From UJ101 sp047975265 (GTDB lineage: Bacteria > Bacteroidota > Bacteroidia > Flavobacteriales > UJ101), in NCBI GenBank assembly GCA_047975265.1, contig JBKEDE010000013.1, positions 17,436-81,435 of the forward strand: a DNA stretch of 64,000 nucleotides. The letters run 5' to 3'. Below the pieces are notes generated by a model. It was given only the letters and a program-made list of their open reading frames with translations, did not search any database and had not been told where the DNA came from. A program made the position numbers and the translations under genes. This document shows, piece by piece, positions 26,439 through 34,902 of this stretch (the stretch's first letter is position 1; the number at the start of each line of letters is the position of its first letter).

Positions 26439-26894
26439 ATGAAAAAGACATTATTAGCATTGTCAATAATCGGATTAGTAGGATTAACATCTTGCAAAAA
26501 AACAGCAGAAGGTGTTGCTGAAGATGCAGCTAATGCAGTAGAAGCAACCGGAGACGCAGCAACTAACGTTGTTGAAGGAACTGCCAATGCAGTAGAAGAT
26601 ACTGCTGAATCTGTAAAAGAATTAGTTTCTGGTATTCCAGCGACAGGAAATGAAAAAATTGATACTTTTCTAAATGATGCTGAAGAGTATTTTAAACTTG
26701 CTAAAGAAGCATATGCTTCTAAAGATGCTACCAAATTAGCTGAAATTCAAAAATCAGGTGAGGAGTTTGCTAAAAAACAGCAAGAAATGGCTGCCGAATT
26801 TCAAAATTTACCTGCTGATGTTCAAACTAAAATAAACGAGTATTTTACCGCAAAGAGTAATGAACTGATGGAGGCTGTGAAAACTGCTCAATAA
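26439..26894 (+). CDS. Ala/Glu-rich lipoprotein with a short repeat region
   Basis: A 151-residue protein with a lipoprotein signal peptide ending LVGLTSC, so Cys19 or near it is lipidated. Residues ~22-60 form an imperfect repeat of about 11 residues built on AEDAANAVEATGD / ATNVVEGTANAVED. These are amphipathic and likely helical, like entericidin or YtxH-type helices. The C-terminal half is helical and charged (EYFKLAKEAYASKDATKLAE). No enzyme motif is seen. It has its own promoter and a strong terminator, so it is monocistronic. It probably sits in the outer or inner membrane as a stress-type lipoprotein; the function is unknown. Confidence 0.85.
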   Translation: MKKTLLALSIIGLVGLTSCKKTAEGVAEDAANAVEATGDAATNVVEGTANAVEDTAESVKELVSGIPATGNEKIDTFLNDAEEYFKLAKEAYASKDATKLAEIQKSGEEFAKKQQEMAAEFQNLPADVQTKINEYFTAKSNELMEAVKTAQ

Positions 26895-26919
26895 ATTAAA
26901 AAAATATTTTAATTTAATA

Positions 26920-26949
26920 AAAAACCCGACGAAATAACGTCGGGTTTTC
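26920..26949 (+). terminator. Rho-independent terminator after the lipoprotein gene
   Basis: AAAACCCGACG and CGTCGGGTTTT form an 11-bp stem with a 6-nt loop. The GC-rich core makes it the clearest terminator in the window. Confidence 0.9.
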
Positions 26950-26984
26950 TTATTTTTGATTATCTTTTCTTAATATATTTATTC

Positions 26985-28058
26985 TTGTTAAAAGATTTTT
27001 TATATAAATCAGGCTATACTTTATTAACTCTGTGGGGAGTTGTTAACGTTATTTTTTGTTTGTTTTTTATTCTTCCCGGAGATCCTGCCCGAATGATGTT
27101 AGACCAAAGAGAGGATGAAGAACAGTTGAAAATAATACGTCAAAAATTAGGATTGGATTTACCTGTTTTTGAGCAATACTTGTATTATCTGAACGACTTA
27201 TCCCCTATTTCTTTTCACAATACAACAACCCCAAACAGTATTGATTATTTTTCAACCGATAAATACAATGCCATTGTATTATTTAAAACAACTACACATA
27301 ATATCGTTTTAAAAACACCTTATTTGAGAGAGTCTTTTCAAAATCAAGGAAAAAAAGTAAGCCAAATTTTAAAAGAAGTCTTGCCCAATACCATTTTGTT
27401 GGCATGTTGTTCAATCAGCATTGCCTTTTTTTTAGGGATTATTTTAGGCATTTTTTCAGCTTTAACAAAAGACCGCTGGTTTGACCGATTTATAGCTTTG
27501 GTTACCTCTGTGGGGATGAGCGTTCCTTCATTTTTTTCGGCTGTATTAATGGCTTGGATTTTTGCTTTTGTTTTAAAAGAATATACGGGACTTAACATGT
27601 CCGGAAGTCTTTATGAAATTGATGATATGGGAGAAGGAAGGCACTTGGCTTTGAAAAACTTAATTCTTCCTGCTCTAACTTTAGGAATACGTCCATTGGC
27701 TGTTATTACACAACTTATGAGAAACTCTTTATTGGAAGTCTTGAATCAGGATTATATCCAAACGGCGAAGGCGAAGGGACTTTCAACTTTTGTTATTATC
27801 AGAAAACATGCTTTGAAAAACGCATTAAATCCAGTAATAACCGCTATTTCAGGATGGTTTGCCGGTATGCTGGCAGGAGCTGTTTTTGTAGAATATATTT
27901 TTGGATGGAATGGTTTAGGAAAAGAAATTGTCGATGCATTGAACAGCTTAGATTTACCTCTTATAATGGGTGCTGTTCTTACGATTTCTTTCATGTTCAT
28001 TTTTATTAATATTTTGGTTGACTTAATTTATAAATTATTGGATCCCAGAGTTCGATAA
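26985..28058 (+). CDS. ABC transporter permease, DppB/OppB-like
   Basis: A 357-residue membrane protein with a BPD_transp_1 domain in its C-terminal 220 residues. The coupling EAA loop reads AKAKGLSTFVIIRKHALKNA (about 253-272). PGDPARMMLD near residue 31 is the peptide/nickel-permease hallmark. An additional periplasmic stretch (about 65-115) makes it slightly longer than usual. The start is TTG at 26985. No partner permease, ATPase or binding protein gene is adjacent, so the transport system must be completed by genes elsewhere. The likely substrate is a short peptide. Confidence 0.87.
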   Translation: MLKDFLYKSGYTLLTLWGVVNVIFCLFFILPGDPARMMLDQREDEEQLKIIRQKLGLDLPVFEQYLYYLNDLSPISFHNTTTPNSIDYFSTDKYNAIVLFKTTTHNIVLKTPYLRESFQNQGKKVSQILKEVLPNTILLACCSISIAFFLGIILGIFSALTKDRWFDRFIALVTSVGMSVPSFFSAVLMAWIFAFVLKEYTGLNMSGSLYEIDDMGEGRHLALKNLILPALTLGIRPLAVITQLMRNSLLEVLNQDYIQTAKAKGLSTFVIIRKHALKNALNPVITAISGWFAGMLAGAVFVEYIFGWNGLGKEIVDALNSLDLPLIMGAVLTISFMFIFINILVDLIYKLLDPRVR

Positions 28059-28286
28059 ATTATTATATTTTCAATTATATATTTCATTTATTAAATAAAT
28101 TTTTATTTTATTGTTGTTTTTGTATGAATTTATTCTATATCATCATTTTTATTCAATAAATAATTTTGCTAAATTGACATATTTTTACTAAATTAGTGCT
28201 TACGATGGTATATGTTCATTGCCTGAAACGGTAACAAAGTTTTACATTTTAGAAAAAAATCCCAATACTGTCCGTTGGATATTACC
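28059..28286. other. AT-rich intergenic stretch before the response-regulator remnant
   Basis: About 230 bases after the DppB-like permease gene, very AT-rich, with stops in all frames. No clear gene, terminator hairpin or promoter is visible. Together with the remnant downstream it forms a 434-base gap between two intact genes. Confidence 0.5.
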
Positions 28287-28447
28287 ATGCTCCATATTGA
28301 CAGATATAAGACTTTAAACCATTTTTAAAACACCTAAAAGTGTTTTTTCTTTCTGACAAAAACACAATTGAAGATATTGATCAAGGACTTCAGTTGGGAG
28401 CAGATTTATATTTATTAAAACCTTTTTCTATAAAAAGTATTTACTGA
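28287..28447 (+). pseudogene. Remnant of a response-regulator receiver domain
   Basis: One frame (28340-28447) reads VFFLSDKNTIEDIDQGLQLG then ADLYLLKPFSIKSIY and a stop. This corresponds to strands 4-5 of a CheY-like receiver: the S/T-A-K-like switch region, the GAD motif and the conserved Lys-Pro-Phe. In a neighbouring frame just upstream, ILTDIRL resembles the strand holding the phosphorylated aspartate (usual form I-x-D-I-x-L-P). No start codon or output domain remains. It looks like a decayed, frame-shifted two-component regulator fragment between the permease gene and acsA. Confidence 0.6.
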
Positions 28448-28492
28448 GATAAACCGATTAATACATTACTAAAATCTTTTAAAAAAATTGTT

Positions 28493-30406
28493 ATGAGTCA
28501 AAAAAAATTTCAAATTAAAACCTTTGCTGAGTATAAAAAAGCTTACAAAGAAAGTGTTAAAAATCCAGAAGCCTTTTGGGAAAATATTGCCCATGAATTT
28601 CTCTGGAGAAAACCTTGGGATAAAATGTTGGAATACGACTTTACTAAACCCGAAGTCAAATGGTTTCAAGGAGGAAAACTTAATATTACTGAAAACTGTT
28701 TGGATCGTCATCTGAAAAAAAGAGGCAATAAAACAGCTATTATTTGGGAACCCAATGATCCTGATGAAGAATCCCGACACATTACCTACCGACAATTATA
28801 CGTTAAAGTTTGTCGTTTTGCCAATGTATTAAAAAACAATGGTGTTAAAAAAGGAGACCGTGTCTGTATATACATGCCTATGATTCCTGAACTGGCTATT
28901 GCCATGCTGGCTTGTGCCCGAATCGGAGCTATACATTCTATCGTATTTGCCGGATTTTCCTCTAAAGCCATTGCCAGTCGAATTAATGATGCTAAATGCA
29001 AATTATTAATTACAGCAAATGAAGTTTATAGAGGAACCAAACGCGTTGCATTGAAAGAGATTTGCGATGAAGCACTAAAAGACTGTCCTACCATTGAACG
29101 CGTTATTGTGTACCGAAGAATGGTAGAATCAACTCCTATGATGGGTGGTCGTGATGTTTTTTGGGCAAATGAATTATTAAGAGCTGATAATGAATGTCCT
29201 GCAGAAGAAATGGACGCAGAAGATATACTTTTCATACTCTATACTTCAGGTTCAACCGGTAAACCTAAAGGAATGGTTCATACATGCGGAGGTTATATGG
29301 TAAACTCAACCTATACTTTTGAAAATGTATTTCAAATGGAAGAAAACGATCGGTATTGGTGTACTGCTGATATTGGATGGATTACGGGACATTCCTATAT
29401 TATATACGGACCCTTATGCTCCGGAGCAACTACCGTAATGTTTGAAGGAATTCCTTCGTATCCCGATTACGGGCGTTTTTGGGAAATATGTTCCAAACTG
29501 AGAATCACACATTTTTATACTGCTCCAACTGCTATTCGTGCGTTAGAAAAGCAACCGTTAGAATTGGTTGAAAAACATGATTTATCACACCTAAAAGTTT
29601 TAGGAACCGTTGGAGAACCTATTAATGAAGAGGCTTGGCATTGGTATAATGATCATATTGGAAAGTCTAATTGTCCTATTGTAGATACTTGGTGGCAAAC
29701 TGAAACCGGCACAATTATGATTTCTCCTCTTGCCGGAATTACACCGACACGTCCTACTTTTGCTACGCTACCATTACCTGGAATTCAACCTGCTTTAATG
29801 GATGAAAAAGGTCAAGAAATAGAAATTAATAGTATTGCAAGAGAAGGACGTTTAGCTATTAAATATCCTTGGCCTTCCATAGCCCGAACTATTTATGGAG
29901 ACCACCAGCGTTACAAAGAAGTTTATTTTTCTACTTACGAAGGTAAATACTTTACAGGAGATGGTGCTTATCGGGATGCCACCGGAAATTATCGTATTAC
30001 AGGACGTGTGGATGATGTTGTAATTGTTTCCGGACACAATTTAGGAACAGCTCCAATCGAAAATGCTATTAATGAACATGAAAAAGTAGTTGAATCTGCT
30101 ATTGTTGGTTTTCCTCATGATATTAAAGGAAATGCTTTATATGCCTACATCACCGTTTATAATGATGTTGAAATCAATGAAGAATTAGAACGCGAAATTA
30201 AAGATTTGGTTTCTAAAAATATTGGAGCTATTGCAAAACCGGATAAAATTCAATTTGTTAGCGGATTACCTAAAACACGTTCCGGAAAAATTATGCGACG
30301 TATTTTACGTAAAATAGCTTCTAATGATACTTCAAATCTTGGTGATACCTCTACATTATTAAATCCAGATATTGTTGATGAAATTATAAAAAATGCTTTA
30401 GTATAA
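28493..30406 (+). CDS. acsA: Acetate--CoA ligase (acetyl-CoA synthetase)
   Basis: A 637-residue AMP-forming enzyme that activates acetate to acetyl-CoA. Diagnostic are the phosphate-binding loop LYTSGSTGKPKGMVHT (about 246-261), the WWQTETGTIMISP region, and the C-terminal LPKTRSGKIMRRILRKI containing the lysine that is usually acetylated to control activity. The N-terminal WFxGGxLNxxENCLDRH-type stretch (WFQGGKLNITENCLDRHL) separates acetate from longer-chain ligases. It is preceded by a response-regulator remnant and followed by a terminator shared with galE. Confidence 0.96.
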   Translation: MSQKKFQIKTFAEYKKAYKESVKNPEAFWENIAHEFLWRKPWDKMLEYDFTKPEVKWFQGGKLNITENCLDRHLKKRGNKTAIIWEPNDPDEESRHITYRQLYVKVCRFANVLKNNGVKKGDRVCIYMPMIPELAIAMLACARIGAIHSIVFAGFSSKAIASRINDAKCKLLITANEVYRGTKRVALKEICDEALKDCPTIERVIVYRRMVESTPMMGGRDVFWANELLRADNECPAEEMDAEDILFILYTSGSTGKPKGMVHTCGGYMVNSTYTFENVFQMEENDRYWCTADIGWITGHSYIIYGPLCSGATTVMFEGIPSYPDYGRFWEICSKLRITHFYTAPTAIRALEKQPLELVEKHDLSHLKVLGTVGEPINEEAWHWYNDHIGKSNCPIVDTWWQTETGTIMISPLAGITPTRPTFATLPLPGIQPALMDEKGQEIEINSIAREGRLAIKYPWPSIARTIYGDHQRYKEVYFSTYEGKYFTGDGAYRDATGNYRITGRVDDVVIVSGHNLGTAPIENAINEHEKVVESAIVGFPHDIKGNALYAYITVYNDVEINEELEREIKDLVSKNIGAIAKPDKIQFVSGLPKTRSGKIMRRILRKIASNDTSNLGDTSTLLNPDIVDEIIKNALV

Positions 30407-30422
30407 TTAAGATTATAAAGAT

Positions 30423-30459
30423 AAAAACCTTGTCATATAACTAAATTGATAAGGTTTTT
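30423..30459. terminator. Terminator between acsA and galE
   Basis: AAAAACCTT (30423-30431) pairs with AAGGTTTTT (30451-30459), with a partly paired 19-nt interior. It lies between convergent genes and overlaps the end of galE. Confidence 0.65.
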
Positions 30460-31477
30460 AATTTTCAGCCAACCTTTTTTCCCATTCCCAAGCTGTTCCT
30501 AACGATTCTTTTAAAGGTGTATCAGCTGTCCAATCTAAAATATTTTTTGCTTTTTTAGTATCTGCATACGCTGCTTCAATATCGCCTGCTCTGCGTGGAG
30601 CTATTTTGTAATTTAATTTCTTCCCTGATGCTTCTTCAAAAGCCTGAATAACTTCTAAAACGGTACTTCCCGTTCCCGTTCCTAAATTGAAAACTTCGTA
30701 TTTTTCTGTATTTTCTCCTTTTAATAACCTTTTTAATGATTTTACATGTGCTTTTGCTAAATCTGAAACATAAATATAATCTCGGATAGCTGTTCCATCT
30801 CTTGTCTTGTAATCATTTCCAAAAACAGACAAGCATTCTCTAATCCCTATTGCCGTTTGTGTTACATAAGGAATTAAATTTTGAGGAACTCCAATGGGTA
30901 ACTCTCCTATTTTTGCCGTTTTATGAGCTCCTATCGGGTTAAAATACCGAAGAGCAATCACATTTTTATCATAGGCTTTTGTATAATCCATTAAAATATC
31001 TTCACACATTTGTTTGGTTTTCCCATACGGCGATTCGGCAGGTTTGAAAGGAGCTTCTTCTGTAATAGGTAAAATAGCTGCCTGACCGTAAACTGTGCAT
31101 GAAGAACTGAATATGAAATGGTCTTTATCATTGTTTTTAAATTCAGTTAATAAATTCATTAACGAAATCAAATTGTTTTGGTAATACAGTAGCGGTTTTT
31201 CGACACTCTCTCCTACTGCTTTTGAAGCGGCAAAATGTATAATTCCTTCAATATTATTTTGCTTGAAAAGAGCTGTTACTTTTTTTTGGTTTTTTAAATC
31301 AAATTGTTCAAAATCAGGTTTTATACCTGTTATAGAGGTAATCTTATCTAATACATTTCGTTTGGAATTGGATAAATCGTCTACAATAAGAACCTCAAAC
31401 CCTTCGTTTTGTAGTTCTACAACGGTATGTGAGCCTATATAACCTAAACCGCCGGTAACTAAAATTTTATTTTTCAT
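30458..31477 (-). CDS. galE: UDP-glucose 4-epimerase
   Basis: A 339-residue short-chain dehydrogenase-like epimerase. The NAD motif GGLGYIGSH is at the N-terminus, the catalytic serine is in SSSCTVYG and the YxxxK pair is SPYGKTK (about 149-155). ALRYFNPIGAH and the C-terminal RRAGDIEAAYADTKKA segment are typical of GalE. It interconverts UDP-glucose and UDP-galactose for surface polysaccharide and galactose use. It begins at the end of the XrtF-associated gene with a 4-nt overlap, so it may be transcribed together with the exosortase genes. Confidence 0.95.
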   Translation of the reverse strand: MKNKILVTGGLGYIGSHTVVELQNEGFEVLIVDDLSNSKRNVLDKITSITGIKPDFEQFDLKNQKKVTALFKQNNIEGIIHFAASKAVGESVEKPLLYYQNNLISLMNLLTEFKNNDKDHFIFSSSCTVYGQAAILPITEEAPFKPAESPYGKTKQMCEDILMDYTKAYDKNVIALRYFNPIGAHKTAKIGELPIGVPQNLIPYVTQTAIGIRECLSVFGNDYKTRDGTAIRDYIYVSDLAKAHVKSLKRLLKGENTEKYEVFNLGTGTGSTVLEVIQAFEEASGKKLNYKIAPRRAGDIEAAYADTKKAKNILDWTADTPLKESLGTAWEWEKRLAEN

Positions 31478-31923
31478 CTTTTTATTTTTTCCAAATAGAA
31501 CAATGCTAAAATCAATATGATTCCTATAATGGGTTGAATTAAAAATCTTCTTATGTAGAAACCTATCATGAGACTGTATTCAAATTCTGTATTAATAAAC
31601 AAATAATATATGGGTAAAAATATAACCCATCCTATTAAAAATACAATTCCTGAAATTTTTATATAATTTTTTTTGTTAAACAACATGTAAATAATCCCTA
31701 TTGACAAAAGAGTATTAATTCCATACCGAATTGTAACGGAAATTAGATGCTTTGTTATATCTATTTCCAAAAGGGTTACCTCATAGCTATTTTTAAAGTA
31801 ATACAACAAAGGATCGTAAAAAAGACTTTCTTCGTTTAACCGAATTAAAATCAATCCTATGGTCAATATTCCTGCTATACTATACCGAAGCCATTTATTC
31901 ATCTTTTCTTTTTTTAAAAACAA
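31474..31923 (-). CDS. Exosortase F system-associated membrane protein
   Basis: A 149-residue protein with about four membrane segments and few charged residues. It directly follows the exosortase gene, with a 29-nt overlap. The partner of XrtF in flavobacteria is a membrane protein of this size and topology in just this position, so the family call relies on context plus general features. A start slightly downstream, at the methionine in KEKMNKWLRYSIAG, would remove the overlap and is possible. It is thought to work with XrtF at the inner membrane. Confidence 0.75.
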   Translation of the reverse strand: MFLKKEKMNKWLRYSIAGILTIGLILIRLNEESLFYDPLLYYFKNSYEVTLLEIDITKHLISVTIRYGINTLLSIGIIYMLFNKKNYIKISGIVFLIGWVIFLPIYYLFINTEFEYSLMIGFYIRRFLIQPIIGIILILALFYLEKIKR

Positions 31924-32443
31924 AAAACTTTATCCATACAATACATATCAAAATAATCGTTCCGTAAATAATTCCAGGAAACAATGCGTCATGAGCCAAT
32001 TTGACATATTTCGATTGAGAAAGAATAATATTTGAAAGAAGACTTATCCTAAAAATATTAACCACATGAACCAGTACGAGGCTAAATAATAGATAGAGTA
32101 TTGTTGAGATTATGTTCGTTCCAAAAGCAATAATGAACGAAACCATAATAATCATAACAGAAACTGCGTTACATCCTTCATTTATTACAGCAATTCTTTT
32201 TTCTCCAATAAAAAAATCTTCGTAAGGATGGTATGGATTTTGCTTAACATACGATGCCCGATGTACCAAATTGTATAATGCCGAAGCCTCTTTTGCCACT
32301 TCTTTCGTATAAGGATCCGTCTGTGAGTTACCGTCATTAAAAACCTGTGTTTCTTTTAAATAGAAATCATAGCTTAAGGTAATTATAAAATAGGTTATAA
32401 AAAATTTAAGTAAAAAAAATATCAACGGTTTATATTCCTTCAT
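31895..32443 (-). CDS. xrtF: Exosortase XrtF
   Basis: A 182-residue membrane protein with the three exosortase catalytic residues: Cys91 in NEGCNAVS, Arg132 in NIFRIS and His151 in AHDALFPGIIYG. It has about four to five membrane segments. Its short length, lacking the extra helices of XrtA-type enzymes, and its genus context match XrtF of Bacteroidota. Exosortases cleave and anchor proteins bearing a C-terminal sorting signal at the inner membrane. The substrates are not encoded nearby. A TAAATTTG -7 box lies on its strand at 32461-32468. Confidence 0.9.
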   Translation of the reverse strand: MKEYKPLIFFLLKFFITYFIITLSYDFYLKETQVFNDGNSQTDPYTKEVAKEASALYNLVHRASYVKQNPYHPYEDFFIGEKRIAVINEGCNAVSVMIIMVSFIIAFGTNIISTILYLLFSLVLVHVVNIFRISLLSNIILSQSKYVKLAHDALFPGIIYGTIILICIVWIKFFVFKKRKDE

Positions 32444-32912
32444 TTATACATTTTAAACTGCAAATTTACTAATTTTATAATTGAACTCATTTAAAAACTT
32501 TTAGTAAGATAAGAGCAAAGGCTAAATAATGCTTTTTCCTTTTGGTTGTTTAAAACCATTTGTTCAACTTGATGTACTAAGTTGTAATCTGTCCAGTAAC
32601 CAATCCCACTATAGGAGGATATAAATTTATTTTTTTAATCTATTTGGGCAAATTCAAATGCAACCCTAACATCCCAACAGAAAAATATTATCATCAAAAT
32701 AAAAATTTCTGCTACTTTATTTAGACTGTTTTTACAAAAAATCGATACAATTTTTGGGTTTTAAGTCCTACAAATATAGAAGTTTCTTGAATAAAGAAAG
32801 TGTGTTAATAGTACTCTCAGATTCTCATCTAATTTTTACGGAGTTGAAAAGTGTGATTACCCAAAACCCTTATCCTCATTGACCTTGCAAGCTATTCGAG
32901 AGCAGGCATAAA
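32444..32912. other. Long non-coding stretch between xrtF and tRNA-Phe
   Basis: About 470 bases without an intact gene. It includes the promoter-like TAAATTTG for xrtF and a minus-strand coding-like remnant (32491-32760, listed separately). The remainder (32761-32912) has stops in all frames on both strands and nothing recognisable. Confidence 0.6.
32491..32760 (-). pseudogene. Possible decayed gene on the minus strand, 3' part
   Basis: Read on the minus strand, one frame gives about 47 clean residues ending GIGYWTDYNLVHQVEQMVLN, then NQKEKALFSLCSYLTKSF and a stop at 32491. Upstream, the same frame continues for about 40 more residues before and after a single in-frame TAA near 32635. The composition (W, Y, Q, K, helical charge pattern) looks protein-like rather than random AT-rich DNA. 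No start and no known family are visible. It could be a small gene inactivated by a nonsense mutation. Confidence 0.4.
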
Positions 32913-32946
32913 AAACGTCTGATTCGACATTGAAAATCAGACGTTT
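32913..32946 (-). terminator. Terminator of the tRNA-Phe gene
   Basis: AAACGTCTGATT (32913-32924) and AATCAGACGTTT (32935-32946) form a 12-bp stem with a 10-nt loop, 14 nt downstream of the tRNA on its own strand. A run of T follows on the minus strand. Confidence 0.8.
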
Positions 32947-32960
32947 ACGATTTGTTTTTG

Positions 32961-33033
32961 TGGTACCTCCAGGAATCGAACCAGGGACACATGGATTTTC
33001 AGTCCATTGCTCTACCAACTGAGCTAAGGTACC
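32961..33033 (-). tRNA. tRNA-Phe (GAA)
   Basis: A 73-nt cloverleaf on the minus strand. The acceptor stem GGTACCT pairs with AGGTACC, the D-arm has AGCTCAGTTGGTAGAGC, the anticodon stem is ATGGA/TCCAT with loop CTGAAAA (anticodon GAA), and the T-arm is CCTGGTTCGATTCCTGG. The discriminator base is A and the 3' CCA is not encoded. A -7 box TATATTTG lies on the minus strand (33052-33059), and a terminator follows. Confidence 0.97.
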
Positions 33034-33051
33034 AAATATGTTTTGAGAAGG

Positions 33052-33059
33052 CAAATATA
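33052..33059 (-). promoter_or_regulatory. Putative -7 promoter box of tRNA-Phe
   Basis: On the minus strand the sequence reads TATATTTG, an exact match to TAnnTTTG, 18 nt before the mature tRNA 5' end. Confidence 0.55.
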
Positions 33060-33139
33060 AAATATCTTTTAAAATCTTAAAAACTTTTTTAAAAATATAT
33101 TATTTTTTTATTTTCCGTAACACTTTTTTTTATTTTTTC

Positions 33140-33147
33140 TAAATTTG
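33140..33147 (+). promoter_or_regulatory. Putative -7 promoter box of sufS
   Basis: TAAATTTG fits the consensus and overlaps the TTG that could otherwise be taken as the sufS start. This favours the downstream ATG at 33172. Confidence 0.5.
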
Positions 33148-33171
33148 AAAACCTCTTATAAAATAATTGAT

Positions 33172-34395
33172 ATGAATTTTGATGTAAATACGATTAGGAA
33201 AGAATTTCCTATTTTAAACCAAAAGATTAATGGAAAACCACTAATTTATTTGGATAATGGAGCAAGTTCTCAAAAACCTAAAAAAGTAATTGATGCTATT
33301 GTAACGTATTATTCCACAATAAATTCCAATGTGCATAGAGGAATTCATACATTAAGTCAGTTGGCAACCGACCAAATGGAGCAGTCGCGTTTAAAAGTAC
33401 AAGATTTTATAAATGCCGAAAAAGCAAAAGAAATTATTTTTACAAAAGGAACAACAGAAAGTATAAATATCGTGGCAAATGGAATAAGTCATTTGATTTC
33501 AAAAGGAGATGAAATCTTAATTTCAGGTTTAGAACATCATGCGAATATCGTTCCGTGGCAAATGCTTTGTAAAAAAACGGGTGCTGTTTTAAAAGTTATT
33601 CCGATGGACGAAAATGGAGGATTGGATTTATCAAAAATAGATGAAGTTATTTCTCGTAGGACAAAAATGGTAGCATTTAATCAGATTTCAAATGCCTTTG
33701 GCGTGATTAATCCTGTGAAAGAAATCGTTGCAAAAGCTAAAAGATCAAAGGCTTATATTTTGATTGATGGAGCACAGGCTATTCCTCATTTAAAAATTGA
33801 TGTACAAGATTTGGGGTGTGATTTTTATACTTTTTCAGGGCATAAAATGTACGGACCTACAGGAATTGGAATTTTGTACGGTAAAGAAGAAATTTTAAAT
33901 CAACTTTCACCATGGCAAGGAGGAGGAGAAATGATCAAAGAAGTTACATTTGAAAAAACAACGTATGCTGAATTGCCTTTTCGATTGGAAGCGGGGACGC
34001 CTCATATTGAAGGAGCCATCGTTTTGGGAACGGCTATTGATTGGATAAATGAAGTAGGAATAGCAAATATTCAAAAATATGAAAATGATTTGATGGTTTA
34101 CGCTACAAAAAAATTAGCAACGATAAAATCTATAGAAATTTATGCCAAAAATACTAAACGAGCAGGAGCTATTTCGTTTAACTTAAAAATAAACGGAGTA
34201 CACCCTTCAGATGTAGGAACTATTTTAGATAAATTCGGAATTGCCGTTCGAACCGGACATCATTGTGCACAACCCGTTATGCAACATTACGGTATTTCAG
34301 GAACAGTCAGGGCTTCATTTGCGGTTTATAATACAAAAGAAGAAATTGATGAATTGGTAAAAGCGATTAAATTTGCTCAAGATATGTTGATTTAA
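33172..34395 (+). CDS. sufS: Cysteine desulfurase, SufS type
   Basis: About 407 residues of a class V aminotransferase-fold enzyme using pyridoxal phosphate. It releases sulfur from cysteine for Fe-S cluster assembly. Motifs are YLDNGASSQKP at the N-terminus, HHANIVPWQ for the cofactor, DFYTFSGHKMYGPTG with the PLP lysine, and RTGHHCAQP with the sulfur-accepting cysteine in the short SufS-type loop. The SufBCD partners are not in this window. ATG 33172 was chosen because an upstream TTG overlaps a promoter box. It is convergent with the RNA methyltransferase gene. Confidence 0.93.
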   Translation: MNFDVNTIRKEFPILNQKINGKPLIYLDNGASSQKPKKVIDAIVTYYSTINSNVHRGIHTLSQLATDQMEQSRLKVQDFINAEKAKEIIFTKGTTESINIVANGISHLISKGDEILISGLEHHANIVPWQMLCKKTGAVLKVIPMDENGGLDLSKIDEVISRRTKMVAFNQISNAFGVINPVKEIVAKAKRSKAYILIDGAQAIPHLKIDVQDLGCDFYTFSGHKMYGPTGIGILYGKEEILNQLSPWQGGGEMIKEVTFEKTTYAELPFRLEAGTPHIEGAIVLGTAIDWINEVGIANIQKYENDLMVYATKKLATIKSIEIYAKNTKRAGAISFNLKINGVHPSDVGTILDKFGIAVRTGHHCAQPVMQHYGISGTVRASFAVYNTKEEIDELVKAIKFAQDMLI

Positions 34396-34406
34396 GTTTT
34401 TTAAAA

Positions 34407-34898
34407 TCAAGCGATTAAATTTAAAGCAATTCCTAAAGAAACGACCAAATTCATAGAAGAATTTTCTCCATACATAGGAATAAAATATACCACACTACAA
34501 AGTTCTAAAGCCTCTTCTGAAACACCTTGTATTTCATTCCCAAGAATAAGTACGATTTTATCAGAAAACGAAGCCTGATGTATATTCTGAGCATTTGTGG
34601 TCAATTCCAATGCAACAATTTTAAACCCTTGTGATTGAAGATCTTTTAAAACGGTATAATCGGATACTTTTTCAAAAGTTACTTTTTGATTCGTATTCCG
34701 AGCTATTTTAGTTATCTTTTTGTTATAAAAATCAATAGAAGAATCTTTCCAATAGATTTTTTGAACGCCCATAGCTTCCGCTACTCGAAAAATACCACCT
34801 ATGTTTTCCGGAGAAGAAATAGATTCTATGAAAAGAATAATGTTTTTATTTATGGTGAAATTTTGAACCTCATGATGTTCTAATTGCTTAAATTTCAT
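34407..34898 (-). CDS. RNA 2'-O-methyltransferase, SpoU/TrmH family
   Basis: About 163 residues with the SPOUT-fold motifs: SPENIGGIFRVAEAMG (motif 1), VLILGNEIQGVS (motif 2) and YFIPMYGENSSMNLVVSLGI (motif 3). It methylates ribose in tRNA or rRNA; the exact target cannot be assigned. The start was set at 34898, where the protein begins MKFKQLEHHEVQNF, because an extension to 34976 would overlap batE. It follows batE by only 4 nt, so it is probably the last gene of the Bat transcript. Confidence 0.87.
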   Translation of the reverse strand: MKFKQLEHHEVQNFTINKNIILFIESISSPENIGGIFRVAEAMGVQKIYWKDSSIDFYNKKITKIARNTNQKVTFEKVSDYTVLKDLQSQGFKIVALELTTNAQNIHQASFSDKIVLILGNEIQGVSEEALELCSVVYFIPMYGENSSMNLVVSLGIALNLIA

Positions 34899-34902
34899 GA
34901 TA

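Noticed and set aside
32857..33054. A minus-strand frame across the tRNA gene
   Set aside because: It reads through tRNA-Phe and its terminator, so it is not a plausible protein.
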